Assembly (NCBI RefSeq): GCF_963675165.1
Contig: NC_087388.1
Location: 1,838,800-1,902,799 of the forward strand
Reading direction: 5' to 3'
Length of the DNA stretch: 64,000 bases
Source: Halichondria panicea
Lineage: Eukaryota; Porifera; Demospongiae; Suberitida; Halichondriidae
Shown here: piece after piece, positions 1-10,900 of the stretch
How the letters are laid out: each line of letters starts with the position of its first letter
Position numbering within the stretch: position 1 is the first letter of the stretch
Notes under the pieces: model-generated
What the model saw: the letters and a program-made list of their open reading frames with translations, nothing else
Told to the model about the DNA's origin: nothing
Databases searched by the model: none
Position numbers and translations under genes: made by a program

Positions 1-736
1 AACTATAACATATACTGTATAATTATACTGTAATCAGTATAATAATGATTCAGTCTTCAGAGGATGTAGTCTGTAGACTAGTTCATCAAACATTCTGATG
101 TGTGCTTGTAGAAGGAGCTGCTTTAGAGACACGTACTCTGGGAGAGGGCTATAGCTCAGGCTGAGCCTTGCTCACTAGCACTGCACGCACTGTTTAGCTT
201 CTGTGTTCAAAGAAAAAGAAACCATAATATAAGAGTGCTATTCTAAGCTTACCTTTGCTCTGGCATAGCCGGGTCTATAGACACAGTCAGAATAAGTATA
301 TTTTTATTGGAATTACGTTGTTGTTATTAAAATTTTGTTAGTTTTTGATCATGTATAATTATGTATGGTGGCATGTTTACAGAACAGCGCTTTTAAGAAA
401 CAGGGGTTGCTACTTATCTACACATGTCAAGCACTTACACTGAATATGCTTTATACCATGAATAAGGGTAGTGTGCCATGGTATACAATTATACTCACGC
501 TTGCACAATGTATAAGTACCCAGCATGACTAATATAAGGATGTATACTTGAACAAAATGCAATTAGTGAGAACATTCATAAAATGCAATAGCACAACTCA
601 ACAACTCAACTATTACTACTTTGAAAAAGCAAAAAACACTGGATAGTGTAATGTCACAAAACACAGAACACTGCATGATAATGTGTTGAAGGCTATAATT
701 TTATAATAATTGTTCCTCACTGAAAAATGTTATCCT
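1..736. repeat. 3' flank of Delta copy A, duplicated behind copy D
   Basis: No gene is seen here. The stretch is a close copy of about 20370-21129, the region just downstream of Delta copy D. Shared landmarks are the block ending in GTTCATCAAACATTCTGATG, the GGTTGCTACTTATCT block, and the long match running into the last exon. The match shows that copies A and D were duplicated together with their 3' flanks. Part of it is probably 3' UTR, but no polyadenylation site could be fixed. Confidence 0.7.
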
Positions 737-3218
737 TTAGAGTGAGAACTCCTTGAGATCAATATCTTCATCATCGGGATTGTTGACTTCTGCCAACTGT
801 ACACTGTCGTAAAGGGTGTTCTCAAACTCAGCAATGTCTGATCTCATCGTACCTGTGTTGGTTAGGTTTGTGGATGTAGTTTGTTCCAAGGAGTTGTCGG
901 GGATCGCGTACACTTGGTTGTCTCCATGCATCTCACTATTTGGAAAGTATGTAGTATTGATGGCTGTATGGCAACAGAGGGGCATATAGAACAAATAAAC
1001 GTTGACGCACGTGTGTACACATGCATCATTTATCGATAGTTTCAATACAAGCAATTCTCCTAAATACCTATAATGATAATCCACACAGGCTCTAATGTTT
1101 GGAATTCTCCCAATGCCTATAAATGGTTGTCACAATTATAGGTCCTAATAAACAGTAACTTGATGTAGCATTGATGACTGTATGGCAACAGAGAGATGTA
1201 TGGAACAAATAAACGTTAATACTTACGTGTATGTACACATTTATCTATGTTTTCTACAGTATAACTGTCAATACAAGCAATTCTCTTAAATGCCGAATCA
1301 TATAGGGCCCTAATAAACATTGATGTTTATAGACTCTCCAAAGCAACCAATGCCTAATGGTATTTGTCATTATTATAGGAAACAATAACTCTAGTATACA
1401 CGTCTATAACATTGTAAGGGAATATTTGATAACACACACATGCATGCACTCACAATTCTTTTTCTTTACAAGGTAGGCTATCGCCACTAGCAACAAGATG
1501 ATGATCAACACCAGCAGAAGCAGTGCAGCCGTTACTCCACCCAGCAGTGCCTCTATGACAACTCCATCCCACACTCCTGTAGGAAAAATGTATGTTACGC
1601 TTAGCTAACCTTCCTCTGTCTCTATTGTATATTATGTCAGGAATTGCTCACAAATACGTACACAATGTAATGTAATGTATGTATACCATTTGATTGCATA
1701 TCCATACTACACAGTTCTCCAGTGAATCCAGGATTGCAATTACAAGTGAAGTTAGTTTGTTCGTTAACACAGCAACCGTTTCTGTTACAATTCACACCAT
1801 AGCAATAATCAATCCTATTACATAGCGACCCAGTGAATGGAGGGTCACAGTTACACGAGAATGAGTTTATACTATCGATACACGTACCTAGTTCATTGCA
1901 ATCTTGATTCATGCAATCGTCAATGTTAGTTTCACAGGTCATACCTGTGAATCCGGTATTGCAGACACAGATATAGGAATTGATTCCATCCATACATTCA
2001 CCACTTCCGCTGCAATTCTGAAACTCACAATCGTCAATGTTCGTGCTGCAATTATCACCAGTATACCCAGCAAAACATACACAAGCATACGAGTTGATTT
2101 CATCCATACATTCACCATTTCCGGTACAATTTTGAAACTCACAATCATTAATGTTTGTGCTGCAATTATCACCAGTGTACCCAGCAGAACATACACAAGT
2201 GTATGAGTTGATTCCATCCATACACAGTCCTTCACCACTGCAGTTTTGACCATCACATTCGTCAATATTTGTCTCACAGTTTGTCTCAGAAAAACCTGGT
2301 GCACACTCGCAATGATAAGAGTTGATTTCATCAATACAGCGGCCATTACCACTGCAATTCTCATTTTCACAATCATTAATGTTTATCTCACAATCAATCC
2401 CAGTATAGCCAGGATAGCAATTGCAAATGAATGATAATTCTTCGTTGGTGCATTGTCCATTTCCATTGCAAGACTGATTAAACCGTTCACACGCATAAAA
2501 AACTGACATTGTCCTCCATTGTGAAATGGTGCACAGTACGCTTTAGCAGTTAGACTGATTATTACATGAGTGTGACTTCCTCGTATGCTGAACATTAAAC
2601 CAGCAGCACTGTTGATCTGAAGGAAACCGCCAAGTGGGATCGTGATTGTATCAACCAGATCATCCTGGGTACCATTATCTTTATCAACCACTATCACAAA
2701 CAGCTGGATATTATTCTGAAATTGAAAGCAAAATCGTGATACAAGTAATCAGTTTACACGAATTTTTACCTGCCAAGAGCCGTTAATAGTCCATGTTAGT
2801 GGATTGGGTACTCCAAAATCCGTTGAAGTGAAATTCAGAGAATCGCTATTAGGGATGATGTTTGTAGTGATTGTTGGTGTAAAACAGTCTGTGTTTGATC
2901 GTAGACAGAACGAGAAGAAATTATCACAGAGCTCATCTTCAGCACATATTCCATCATTCAAAAGATCGCTGTTTTCAGCTGGATCACAACATTCTCTATC
3001 GTTACCAACTGCTCTGCTCTCTGGGTTGTTGTAGGACCTCAGATTTACTTCAACTACATAGTCACACAGAGCTCAGTGGTCACTTAGCTGTACAGATTTT
3101 GTAAGATTGACAGGTATATTCTTAGACTAGTATAGTTACCTATAATATAAGGGCCTACTATATAGGCTAAAGAGTTTCTCACCATATAAATTGCAAGAAG
3201 AGCAAAATTGCACCTCAT
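737..3218 (-). pseudogene. Delta/Jagged-like Notch ligand, copy A (broken)
   Basis: Five exons can be aligned with the intact copies: 3218-3183 (signal peptide), 3087-2770 (MNNL-like domain), 2715-1687 (DSL remnant plus EGF repeats), 1576-1454 (transmembrane) and 963-737 (cytoplasmic tail). Two lesions are visible. In exon 2 the codon after Asp-His is TGA (complement of 3073-3075), where all other copies have AGA. In exon 3 the DSL-to-EGF2 region is collapsed: the frame reading GGQCQF runs into a deletion near 2500-2515, and the EGF repeats continue in another frame. Seven EGF units remain, and the tail is of the D type, ending DLKEFSL. A base-call or assembly error could explain the single-base stop but not the deletion with frame change. 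Splice sites are otherwise GT/AG. Confidence 0.8.
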
Positions 3219-3433
3219 CTTTGTATTTCACTTAAATTACATGTAGTAGTTTTACATAAGACTGCAGTCTTAACAGAGGCGTGGCCCTGGACTCGTACTG
3301 TTGCAATGTTGATTGCATTCCTTGCCTGCATCCTACAAATAATATCTACCCTTATAGGAGAATGTATTGGTGAGTTAAGAGTTATAACTCAAATACAGTG
3401 AGTCATCCATTCCGTGAATATCCTCTTTCACCC

Positions 3434-3470
3434 AAACTTTAGCAGGCAACGTCAGATTAGTCTCACACGT
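3434..3470 (+). pseudogene. Relic of KDSR exon 3
   Basis: Weak similarity to the KDSR intron 2/exon 3 junction is seen upstream of Delta copy A: an ATCC-ATTCCGTGA block near 3405, then an AAACTT-AGCAGGC-like block at 3434-3455. The same relic, better kept, lies upstream of copy C at about 20174-20240, and a fuller one lies upstream of copy D. It is short and degenerate, so the call depends mostly on its position relative to the Delta copies. Confidence 0.4.
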
Positions 3471-3479
3471 CCATCTGTC

Positions 3480-3605
3480 ACTTATTGGAAACAACATTAA
3501 ACACGTGTCTCAGTTTAACGGTAATGCTGTAATTGAACGGGATCTGTTATTTTTTACTAACAGAGCTCGCAAGTGTGCAGCTGAAAACAGTTCTCTCGTC
3601 AATGG
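3480..3605. repeat. 125-bp block shared with 26645-26768
   Basis: This block is almost identical to 26645-26768, which lies between Delta D and Delta E. It is open in one plus-strand frame (ending NRARKCAAENSSLVNG) in both places. The few differences include amino-acid changes, so there is no sign of purifying selection. It is most likely a passenger of the duplication that made the A-B and D-E intervals. The source gene is not recognised. Confidence 0.6.
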
Positions 3606-3830
3606 CCGTTTCTGTTACAATTCACACTATAGCAATAATCAATCCTCTCACATAGCGACCCAGTGAACGGAGGGTCACAGTTACAGGAGAATGAGTTTAC
3701 GCCATCGATACACGTACTGAGTCCATTGCAATCTTGATTCACGCATCATCAATGTTAGTTTTACAGTTCATACATTCACCACTTCCACTGCAATTCTAAA
3801 ACTCACAATCGTCGACGTTTGAGATCCATA
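3605..3830 (-). pseudogene. Isolated Delta EGF-repeat fragment
   Basis: On the minus strand this piece matches the last two to three EGF repeats of exon 3 of the Delta copies (the CNRNG, DPPFTGSLC and NQDC-like segments). It has internal deletions, including one base lost in the NIDDC codon run and a repeat cut short near 3770. It joins the 125-bp block abruptly at about 3605. No splice sites or neighbouring exons accompany it, so it is a dead fragment left by rearrangement. Confidence 0.7.
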
Positions 3831-4019
3831 AAATACACGCATAAATTAACCAGTATATACACAGAGAATACAGTTTTTTTATTATTATAATGATTCATTA
3901 TCCTTGAGACAGAACTGCAAAATAGTCATTAGATTCTAGGTATAGGGTTGTTTTTTAGCTGCGGCTTTTTTCTGAAATGCGGCCATTTTGCTATTCCGAC
4001 CAAGCTGCGCTGTCCCAAG

Positions 4020-4363
4020 CAGTGGCGGATCCAGGAAATATGAAAGGGGGGTTCCAAGTGAAAATCGCGCGTAACGCGAAATTTTTTGGGGTTACGCCCA
4101 CTTCCGGTCACACGTGACTAGGTAAAATCCCAGGGGAAGTCCCATAATAAACTTGCGTAGAGCTAGCTAGCTCTGCCACGAACAGTCAACTAGCTAACCT
4201 GAACACTCCTTTGGCAGTTGATGCATCAGAACAACAGGTACAATCATTGAATCAAGCTACAATACTGATAAATAGCTAGCTGGTAGCTGTAGTAAAGCCA
4301 CAATAGCTTAGTCTGAAAGGGCGATCCATGGCACCCTGGGATCCCCCCCTGGATCCGCCACTG
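4020..4363. mobile_element. Non-autonomous hAT-like inverted-repeat element (344 bp)
   Basis: The ends CAGTGGCGGATCCAGG and CCTGGATCCGCCACTG are perfect inverted repeats. A CCAAG motif lies on both sides, which may be part of the target duplication. There is no coding capacity. The terminus resembles those of hAT-type elements in many animals, but the family assignment is inference. It lies between Delta copies A and B. Confidence 0.75.
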
Positions 4364-4389
4364 CCAAGGGTGGCCGAATTATAACGAGA

Positions 4390-4777
4390 GTCTACTAAGC
4401 TATTATCACACATGTTACTAGCCCTCTACATCCCCTATACTCAGATTAAAATACACACATACCATGCAGTGACCCGATATAAACTTATAATGCGGTTGAT
4501 TGTTATTTGCAAAACAGTGCCACTTAAGAAACAGGTGTTGCTGAAGATTTTAATGGAAAATGCCAAGATTACATTGAAATTCCACACAGTTTTTAGTTGC
4601 CTACTACCAGTATATCATAGGCGAGCACAATCATACATCTATTCTGTTGTAACAGCACAAAGTATAAATGTATACGTTCAGCATGTCTAAATTAAAGGCA
4701 CTAATAATCGTGCAAAATTATAGTGGTATAAACGTACGTATGGTTCCTCACTGAGACTTGAAATGCTCTTATAATAG
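4390..4777. repeat. 3' flank shared by Delta copies B, C and E
   Basis: This stretch matches about 17080-17509 downstream of copy C, and its last part matches 28490-28584 downstream of copy E. Shared blocks include TTGATTGTTATTTGCAAAAC and the run just before the stop codon. It is probably 3' UTR and flank carried along during gene duplication. The plus-strand open frame across it is not conserved in the copy and is not taken as a gene. Confidence 0.6.
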
Positions 4778-6969
4778 TCATTGAGAAATTCTTGTGAGAT
4801 CAATCTCTTCATAATCAGTATTGTTGACCTCTGTCGACTGTAAATTGGTGTTCTCAAACTCTGATCTCATCGTGTTGGTTAGCTTTGTGGATGTGGTTCG
4901 TTCCAAAGAGTTGTTGGGGATACTGTACGCTTCGTTGTCTTCATGTATCCAGCCATTAGAGAAGTGAGTAGCTATGATAACAGAGAGCCATATATGGACA
5001 ACCATAATACTGTCCATATAATGGTAACATTTATGTTTCTTCAATCTCCCAATTACATGCAGGTCCGTAATAAACTATATAGTCTGTAGCTCTGCTGCAC
5101 AGACCTTTAATAACACATGTAGTGCACTCACATTTCTTACAAGGCAGGCCACTGGCAACAAGATGATGGTCAACACTAACAGAAGAAGTGCAGCTGTTAA
5201 TCCACCCACTAGTGCCTCTATGATAACTCCATCTCCCAATCCTGTAGAAAAAATGCCTTAGCTAAACTTCCGAATACTTCCTCCGTCTCTATGGTATATT
5301 TTGTCAGGAACTGCTCACAAATACGTACACAATGTATGTACTGTATGTACCATTTGATTGCATATCCATACTACACAGTTCTCCAGTGAATCCAGGATTG
5401 CATTTACAAGTGAAGTTAGTTTGTCCGTTAACACAGCGACCGTTTATGTTATAATTCACACCATAGCAATAATCAATCCTCTCACATAGCGACCCAGGAA
5501 TGGAGGGTCACAGTTACAGGAGAATGAGTTTACGCCATCGATACACGTACCGAGTCCATTGCAATCTTGATTCATGCAATCGTCAATGTTAGTTTCACAG
5601 TTCATACCTGTAAATCCGGTATTGCAGATACAGGTATATGAATTGAGCTCATCCATACATTCACTATTTCCACTGCAATTCTGAAACTCACAATCGTCAA
5701 TGTTTGTGCTGCAATTAACACCAGTATACCCAGCATTGCATACACAAGTGTACGAGTTGATTCCATCCATACACAGTCCTTCACCACTGCAGTTCTGACC
5801 ATCACATTCGTCAATATTTGTCTCACAGTTTGACCCAGAAAAACCTGGTGCACACTCGCAACGATAAGAGTTGACTTCATCAATACAGCGGCCATTACCA
5901 CTACAATTCTCATCTTCACAATCATCTATGTTTATCCCACAATCGATCCCAGTATAGCCAAGATTGCAATTGCAAATGAATGATGATTCTTCGTTGATGC
6001 ATATTCCATTTCCATTACAAGACTGTTCAAAGCAATAGTCTATCAACTCACAATTTCTCCTGTGAAGCCACCATTACAGACACAGGTATAGCTGTTCCTC
6101 ATCTTAATACACATGCCACTTCCACTGCACATGATGCTATCACGTTCACACACATCAACGAACTGACATTGTTCTCCACGGTAAAATTGTGCACAGTGCA
6201 CTCTAACAGTTAGACTCATCTTTCCATAATTGTGAATTCCTGATACGTTAGTCAGCGTTAAGCCAGCACTGTTGAGAACGTCGCTTCGTAGTTGGACTGT
6301 AATTATATCAACAAGATCATCGGAATCATTTTCCTGAGAATCCCTATCTACCACCACTACTAGCCTCGATCCCAGGCCGAGTTTTCGCTTTTATAACGGT
6401 TAGGCGAACAACTACCGGCCTGGGATCGAGGCTACCACCACTACATACAGCTGGGTACCATTCTGAAATGGAAGTTTAGTAATATTTATACTTTTGTTAG
6501 TAAAATTATCTTACCCAAAGTCGGTCAACAACAGTCAGTGTTATTATATTAAGTCCAGTTGAGGTGAATTCAAGAGAATTATCATTCAAGACAATGTTTG
6601 TAGTACCCATCGGCTGTGTGATGCATCCACTTGTTTCTGTAGGTTGAGTACTGAATGGGCGCAAACAGAATGTGAAGAAGTTATCACAGAGCTCATCTTC
6701 AGTGCATATTCCATCATTCAAAAGATCACTGTTTTCTGCTGGATCACAACATTCTCCATTGTTACCAGCTGCCCTACTCTCTGGGTTGTTGTAGGACCTG
6801 AGATTTACTTCAACCACATAGTCACACAGAGCTCTGTGGTCATACAGATTTTGTAACATATAATTATTGAGCAGAATATTCTAGTCTATAGTGAGATCTA
6901 GAGATCTGTGATTTTCTCACCATAATTATAAATCACAAAGAAATAGAGAAGAGTAAAATTGCACCTCAT
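4778..6969 (-). pseudogene. Delta/Jagged-like Notch ligand, copy B (broken)
   Basis: Exon positions follow the intact copies: 6969-6921, about 6859-6509, about 6462-5350, 5241-5132 and 4971-4778. There are many lesions. The acceptor of exon 2 (CAGCTAAG in the other copies) is missing near 6842. A 74-bp inverted-repeat element sits inside exon 3 and puts a TAG in frame. One G is lost near 6053, so the first EGF runs into a stop after GGFTGE. One T is lost near 5490, shifting frame at the DPPF repeat. Seven bases are lost at the end of the transmembrane exon (shared with copy C). The DSL remnant still shows Cys-Ala-Gln-Phe-Tyr-Arg-Gly-Glu-Gln-Cys, closer to the usual YYG signature than in the intact copies. 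The tail is of the E type, ending DLTRISQ. Confidence 0.82.
6361..6434. mobile_element. 74-bp inverted-repeat element inside Delta B exon 3
   Basis: The ends TAGCCTCGATCCCAGGCCG and CGGCCTGGGATCGAGGCTA are perfect inverted repeats. The element is flanked by the direct repeat CCACCACTAC (6351-6360 and 6435-6444), which matches a target-site duplication of about 10 bp. The other Delta copies have no such interruption. A second 74-bp member with related ends lies at 16954-17027. It has no coding capacity. Confidence 0.85.
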
Positions 6970-7211
6970 CTTTGTATTTAACTTTAGTCCACTAGTAGAG
7001 GTACTGTAGTCTAGATCTCTGTCTATAAAAGTATTGTTATTCATTAATTGTATGCGCATGTGCAAGTGCCTGTAACAATGGTATCTGGTCAGAGGTATCT
7101 GGTACTTATGTACATCCTAGTTGGCGTGGCCCCACCCTGGACGCAACATAGGCAGCTTTTTTGCTATTATAATGAAGCCATAATTGACCACATAACTTCC
7201 TGGGTTGAACC

Positions 7212-7820
7212 AAGGGCGTATACAGAGAAGAGGGCATGCAACTCACTATGTATCCTACGTACTCATCCTACTTCGTATCAGAGACCGGATATGCTAAAAA
7301 TAGAATCCAGTATACGGACGTGAACAAGTGGGCGGTGTTGTTTACGGAGTTATAATTATGGGCGTGTACATCAGAGCTGCCTAGCTAGCTAGCTAGCTAA
7401 CAGTGCAGTATTATTTTAGAGAAGTGTCATGACCAGTCCTAGTCCAGCCAGGTCCAAGACAACCCCTTCGAGCATGAAGTTGAGTGCTGGGCGCATTGTT
7501 AAGAAGTACCAGAGACTCAGGAAGACAGATTATTGTACCTAGGTTTCATCTTCTTGGAGTTGCAACTGTTGGATGGTTTGCCTTTGCCTTTGACACTGCT
7601 AGTACAAGCCATACTGCTGCTGAGAACTAGTTTTACTATGCTGCAATCGAGCTAGCTAGCTGGCACAGATATAAAAAATACTTTGATTTACCTTGTGCGG
7701 TCAAAGGTTACGCGTGGGCGTTTTGTGGGCAGTTCTAAAAATAGCTCAATACGAACGTACGAAGTCGGATGATTCTGAGAATGGGGCGAGTTGCATGCCC
7801 TCTTCTCTGTATACGCCCTT
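7212..7820. mobile_element. 609-bp Mutator-like inverted-repeat element
   Basis: The left end AAGGGCGTATACAGAGAAG, continuing for at least 34 bp, is inverted at the right end, which closes with CTGTATACGCCCTT. The 9-bp sequence GGTTGAACC stands directly outside both ends (7203-7211 and 7821-7829) as a perfect target-site duplication. Long ends plus a 9-bp duplication fit Mutator-like elements, though this family is inferred only from those traits. No transposase frame is present. It lies just 5' of the ROCO gene. Confidence 0.85.
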
Positions 7821-7927
7821 GGTTGAACCATAGATTGAAGAGTTAGACTCAACGTAAAATACACACACTGACAATTGATTGTGCTATAGGCTAGTGACCA
7901 ATTTAATATACGTTAACGTACATCAAC

Positions 7928-10900
7928 ATGAGTATCCACATGCTCGGTCTGACTGACAGGACTGCTCAAGGTAGCCCTCGTTGGAAGCTGGTGAGAGCAT
8001 GCAGGGAAGGTGATCTGGACATGGTGAAACAACTGTGTGAAGACGACTACCCATTTGAAGAAGAATCAGAGCCTAATGTTCCTCTGCATGAAGCGTGTTG
8101 GTATGTTTTTAGCAATCACATGCAGGCCTATATTAAATATGTGTATGTATACCTATCAATGTCAGTCCCCACTATACCCAGGGCCCTCCCTGCAGAGCAT
8201 AGTGAGGTTTTGTTGGGGTTTTGATTCAGCAAGTAACCTGGGTTATTGGTTATTAAGTGGAGGGGAAGTAGGGATTTAATTTCAACCAGGCCCCTAGGGA
8301 TAGGGCAGTTGATATTGATACAAATCAAATCCCACTAAACTCCGACATAGCCCGTATGGGGGATAGTGGGGACTTGAAATTGATAGGTGCATAACGAGGA
8401 CTTTATCGTTTTATGCCTAGCTAGGCGCCTATAGATAACTAAGCTCAGAGCTGTTGCCTTGTATACATGTAGGTGTCATTATGCCTCACAGGGTTTTCTG
8501 TGGTTGTATATGGGGAATTTTTCTTGCATAATTATTATAATTATCTGTGGAATTCCTTAAGCTTTATTAGGTTGTCATACACCAATGTTCTGCTTGCTAT
8601 TATACAGGAGTGGGCATTTGAATATTGTTAAGTACCTGATTGAAAGGAAGCAGTGTAATATTTACAACGAGTCTTCTATCGGATGGACAGTTGTTCACTC
8701 AGCTTGTGCGTAAGTTAACCATATTAATAATAATTATAGTGCATAGTTGACACAACGGCAAGCAGGCCCGTATTTCAGAGGAGGTTGAAGAATGACATTA
8801 ATTTTTAGTTGTGACCTGCATGGCTATAGATAGTGAGTGGACCACAGTGTCAGTGCAAACCCAAGTGAAATTGTTGATAATGGCTTTAATAATGAATGAG
8901 CTATTATTATGTCTCATCACTATAATATATAGTAAATAATTATACTCTCAGAGGCATAAATAACACATCTTGATTGTCCTGACAAGTTGTCTTAGCATAG
9001 TACATTTTGTTCTGCCATCAGGTGATATTATTTATTGGTCGGACACTAAATTACCCATGCAATGTACTAAGTAATCTACTAAGTAATCTATAAAAAAAGG
9101 GAGGCTTTAGGGAAGATAAGGTAATGCTTAGCACATAAAATAGAAGCTTACCAGTCGTCTTGTCACTATGCTACATAGATATAATAATATGCATATCTAG
9201 GCCTTCTTCTGTGCAATAAAGACACATGCATGGCTGTTATGAGATCATTATTTTAGTGCACATCGCATCATAACTATGACCTTTGGCTAGGACACTATGA
9301 CCGAGCAAGTAGCTAAATGGCCGGTCAAATAGGCTAATTGCTCGGAAATTGACCAATGACCGACTGTTATTTATACCTCTGTACTCTGGGCAATAATTAT
9401 AATTATATAGATGTATAGAAATGACACAGGGTTGCATGCAGGAGTACGTACCATTCTGTTTGCTTATTATAGGGTGTAGGTTGTGTCTATCCTTCTAAAT
9501 GCATCATAATTATTATGTATGTAATATCTATCCTTCTAAATGCAGGTATGATCAATTGCATATTGTGAGGTATTTTATTGAAGAACGAAGTTGTAGTGTG
9601 AACATGACCAATTATTGTGGGTGGACCCTACTACACACCAGCTCCTGGTATGTTACTGTGCTTTAGAATGGTATCCAATTGATTTACGGGGTTGATCAAT
9701 GAGTTACATTTCCTTGTGTACAAATGTGGCTCTTTCATACTGCAAGACCGTTCAAGCTTAGCTACATTATCCCGTTGCTACGTTGTTGCTAAGTGCAATA
9801 TGGATAAAACTAACCAAAAAGTCATCACTAACCACTAACACCCCTCTGGCATTAGACTGACGTAAGAAACTAGAGCACTAAAGTGCAAACCCTCGGCTGG
9901 TGACATGATTATGAAGAAACCAGAAGAGTGATATAATGCAGTGCATGTAGTGATGTATGACTGAGCTATCTAGCACAGCAACTCAGGAGCAATCAGTAAA
10001 ACTAAACCAGACTGGAGGCATGCTGAAAGAGTTTTAGTGGCACATAGGCATGCACAGTGGACTAGGGCCTGAGTCTAGGATCACAGCAAAGAAGCCTGGA
10101 GTCTCAGAGAAGTATGGCTCCTGGAGTAGGATCCCGGAGGTCGAGTCAGCACAGAGTTAGAGCAACAAACAAGTCACAATTCTAGCTTTCTATTATAGTG
10201 ACCCTTTTCCACTGTTTTTGGTACAGGATCACTTCAGCTGTAAAAGCGGAGGGTACCTCGAATAAAGGTCGCGTGTAATTAGCTAGCTAGCTGCCAATGT
10301 GCAAGTTCAAGCTTCTTAGTTTTTGCTCGCTTTTATTCGACAACAAAGCTCTAACATCGAAATCTACCATTGATAACTTACATGTATTGTGTGAAGGCTA
10401 TCCATGCTATAAACGCAGTGCTATGGCTGCCAGGTGAGCAGACCCAGAAATTACAACAGACAAACAACGCGCGCCTCGAGTAATAACATAATGAGAAATA
10501 CAAGTATCAAAGTTAAGTCCAGCCATGCAGGGTAATGTTAATGTTCAGCACTGCTGCATGGAGTTTCTTCTTCTTTGCACATGCACTGAGAAGGTTCATT
10601 TTGTGGAAGATTATGTGTTTCTAGTCCCTCGTGATGCATGGCTTAGTTAAGTCCTTCAATTCTGCTTCACCGTAATATAAGCATCTAGAAGCACTCAGGA
10701 TACATGGCATATATTGCACTCAGCCCTCAGGGCTTATATTATACGCCCTCGTTCCTCAGTGCAGTATATGCCATACATCTCTCTTGCCCATAATTAGTAT
10801 ATTATAATCATAGATATAAGAAGGGAGAGGGATGGGGAACGCTACGTAAATAGCATTGACGATCCGCATTTCGGTCAATGTTTTCTTCTTTATTTCCTCC

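Noticed and set aside
1904-2434. Open frames on the plus strand and in second frames across the EGF regions
   Set aside because: They are shadows of the repeated EGF codons and recur at every Delta copy with no conserved features of their own.
1690-2500. CRISPR-like regular repeats in the Delta genes
   Set aside because: The period is 114 bp and codes for EGF domains with changing sequence; the window is eukaryotic.
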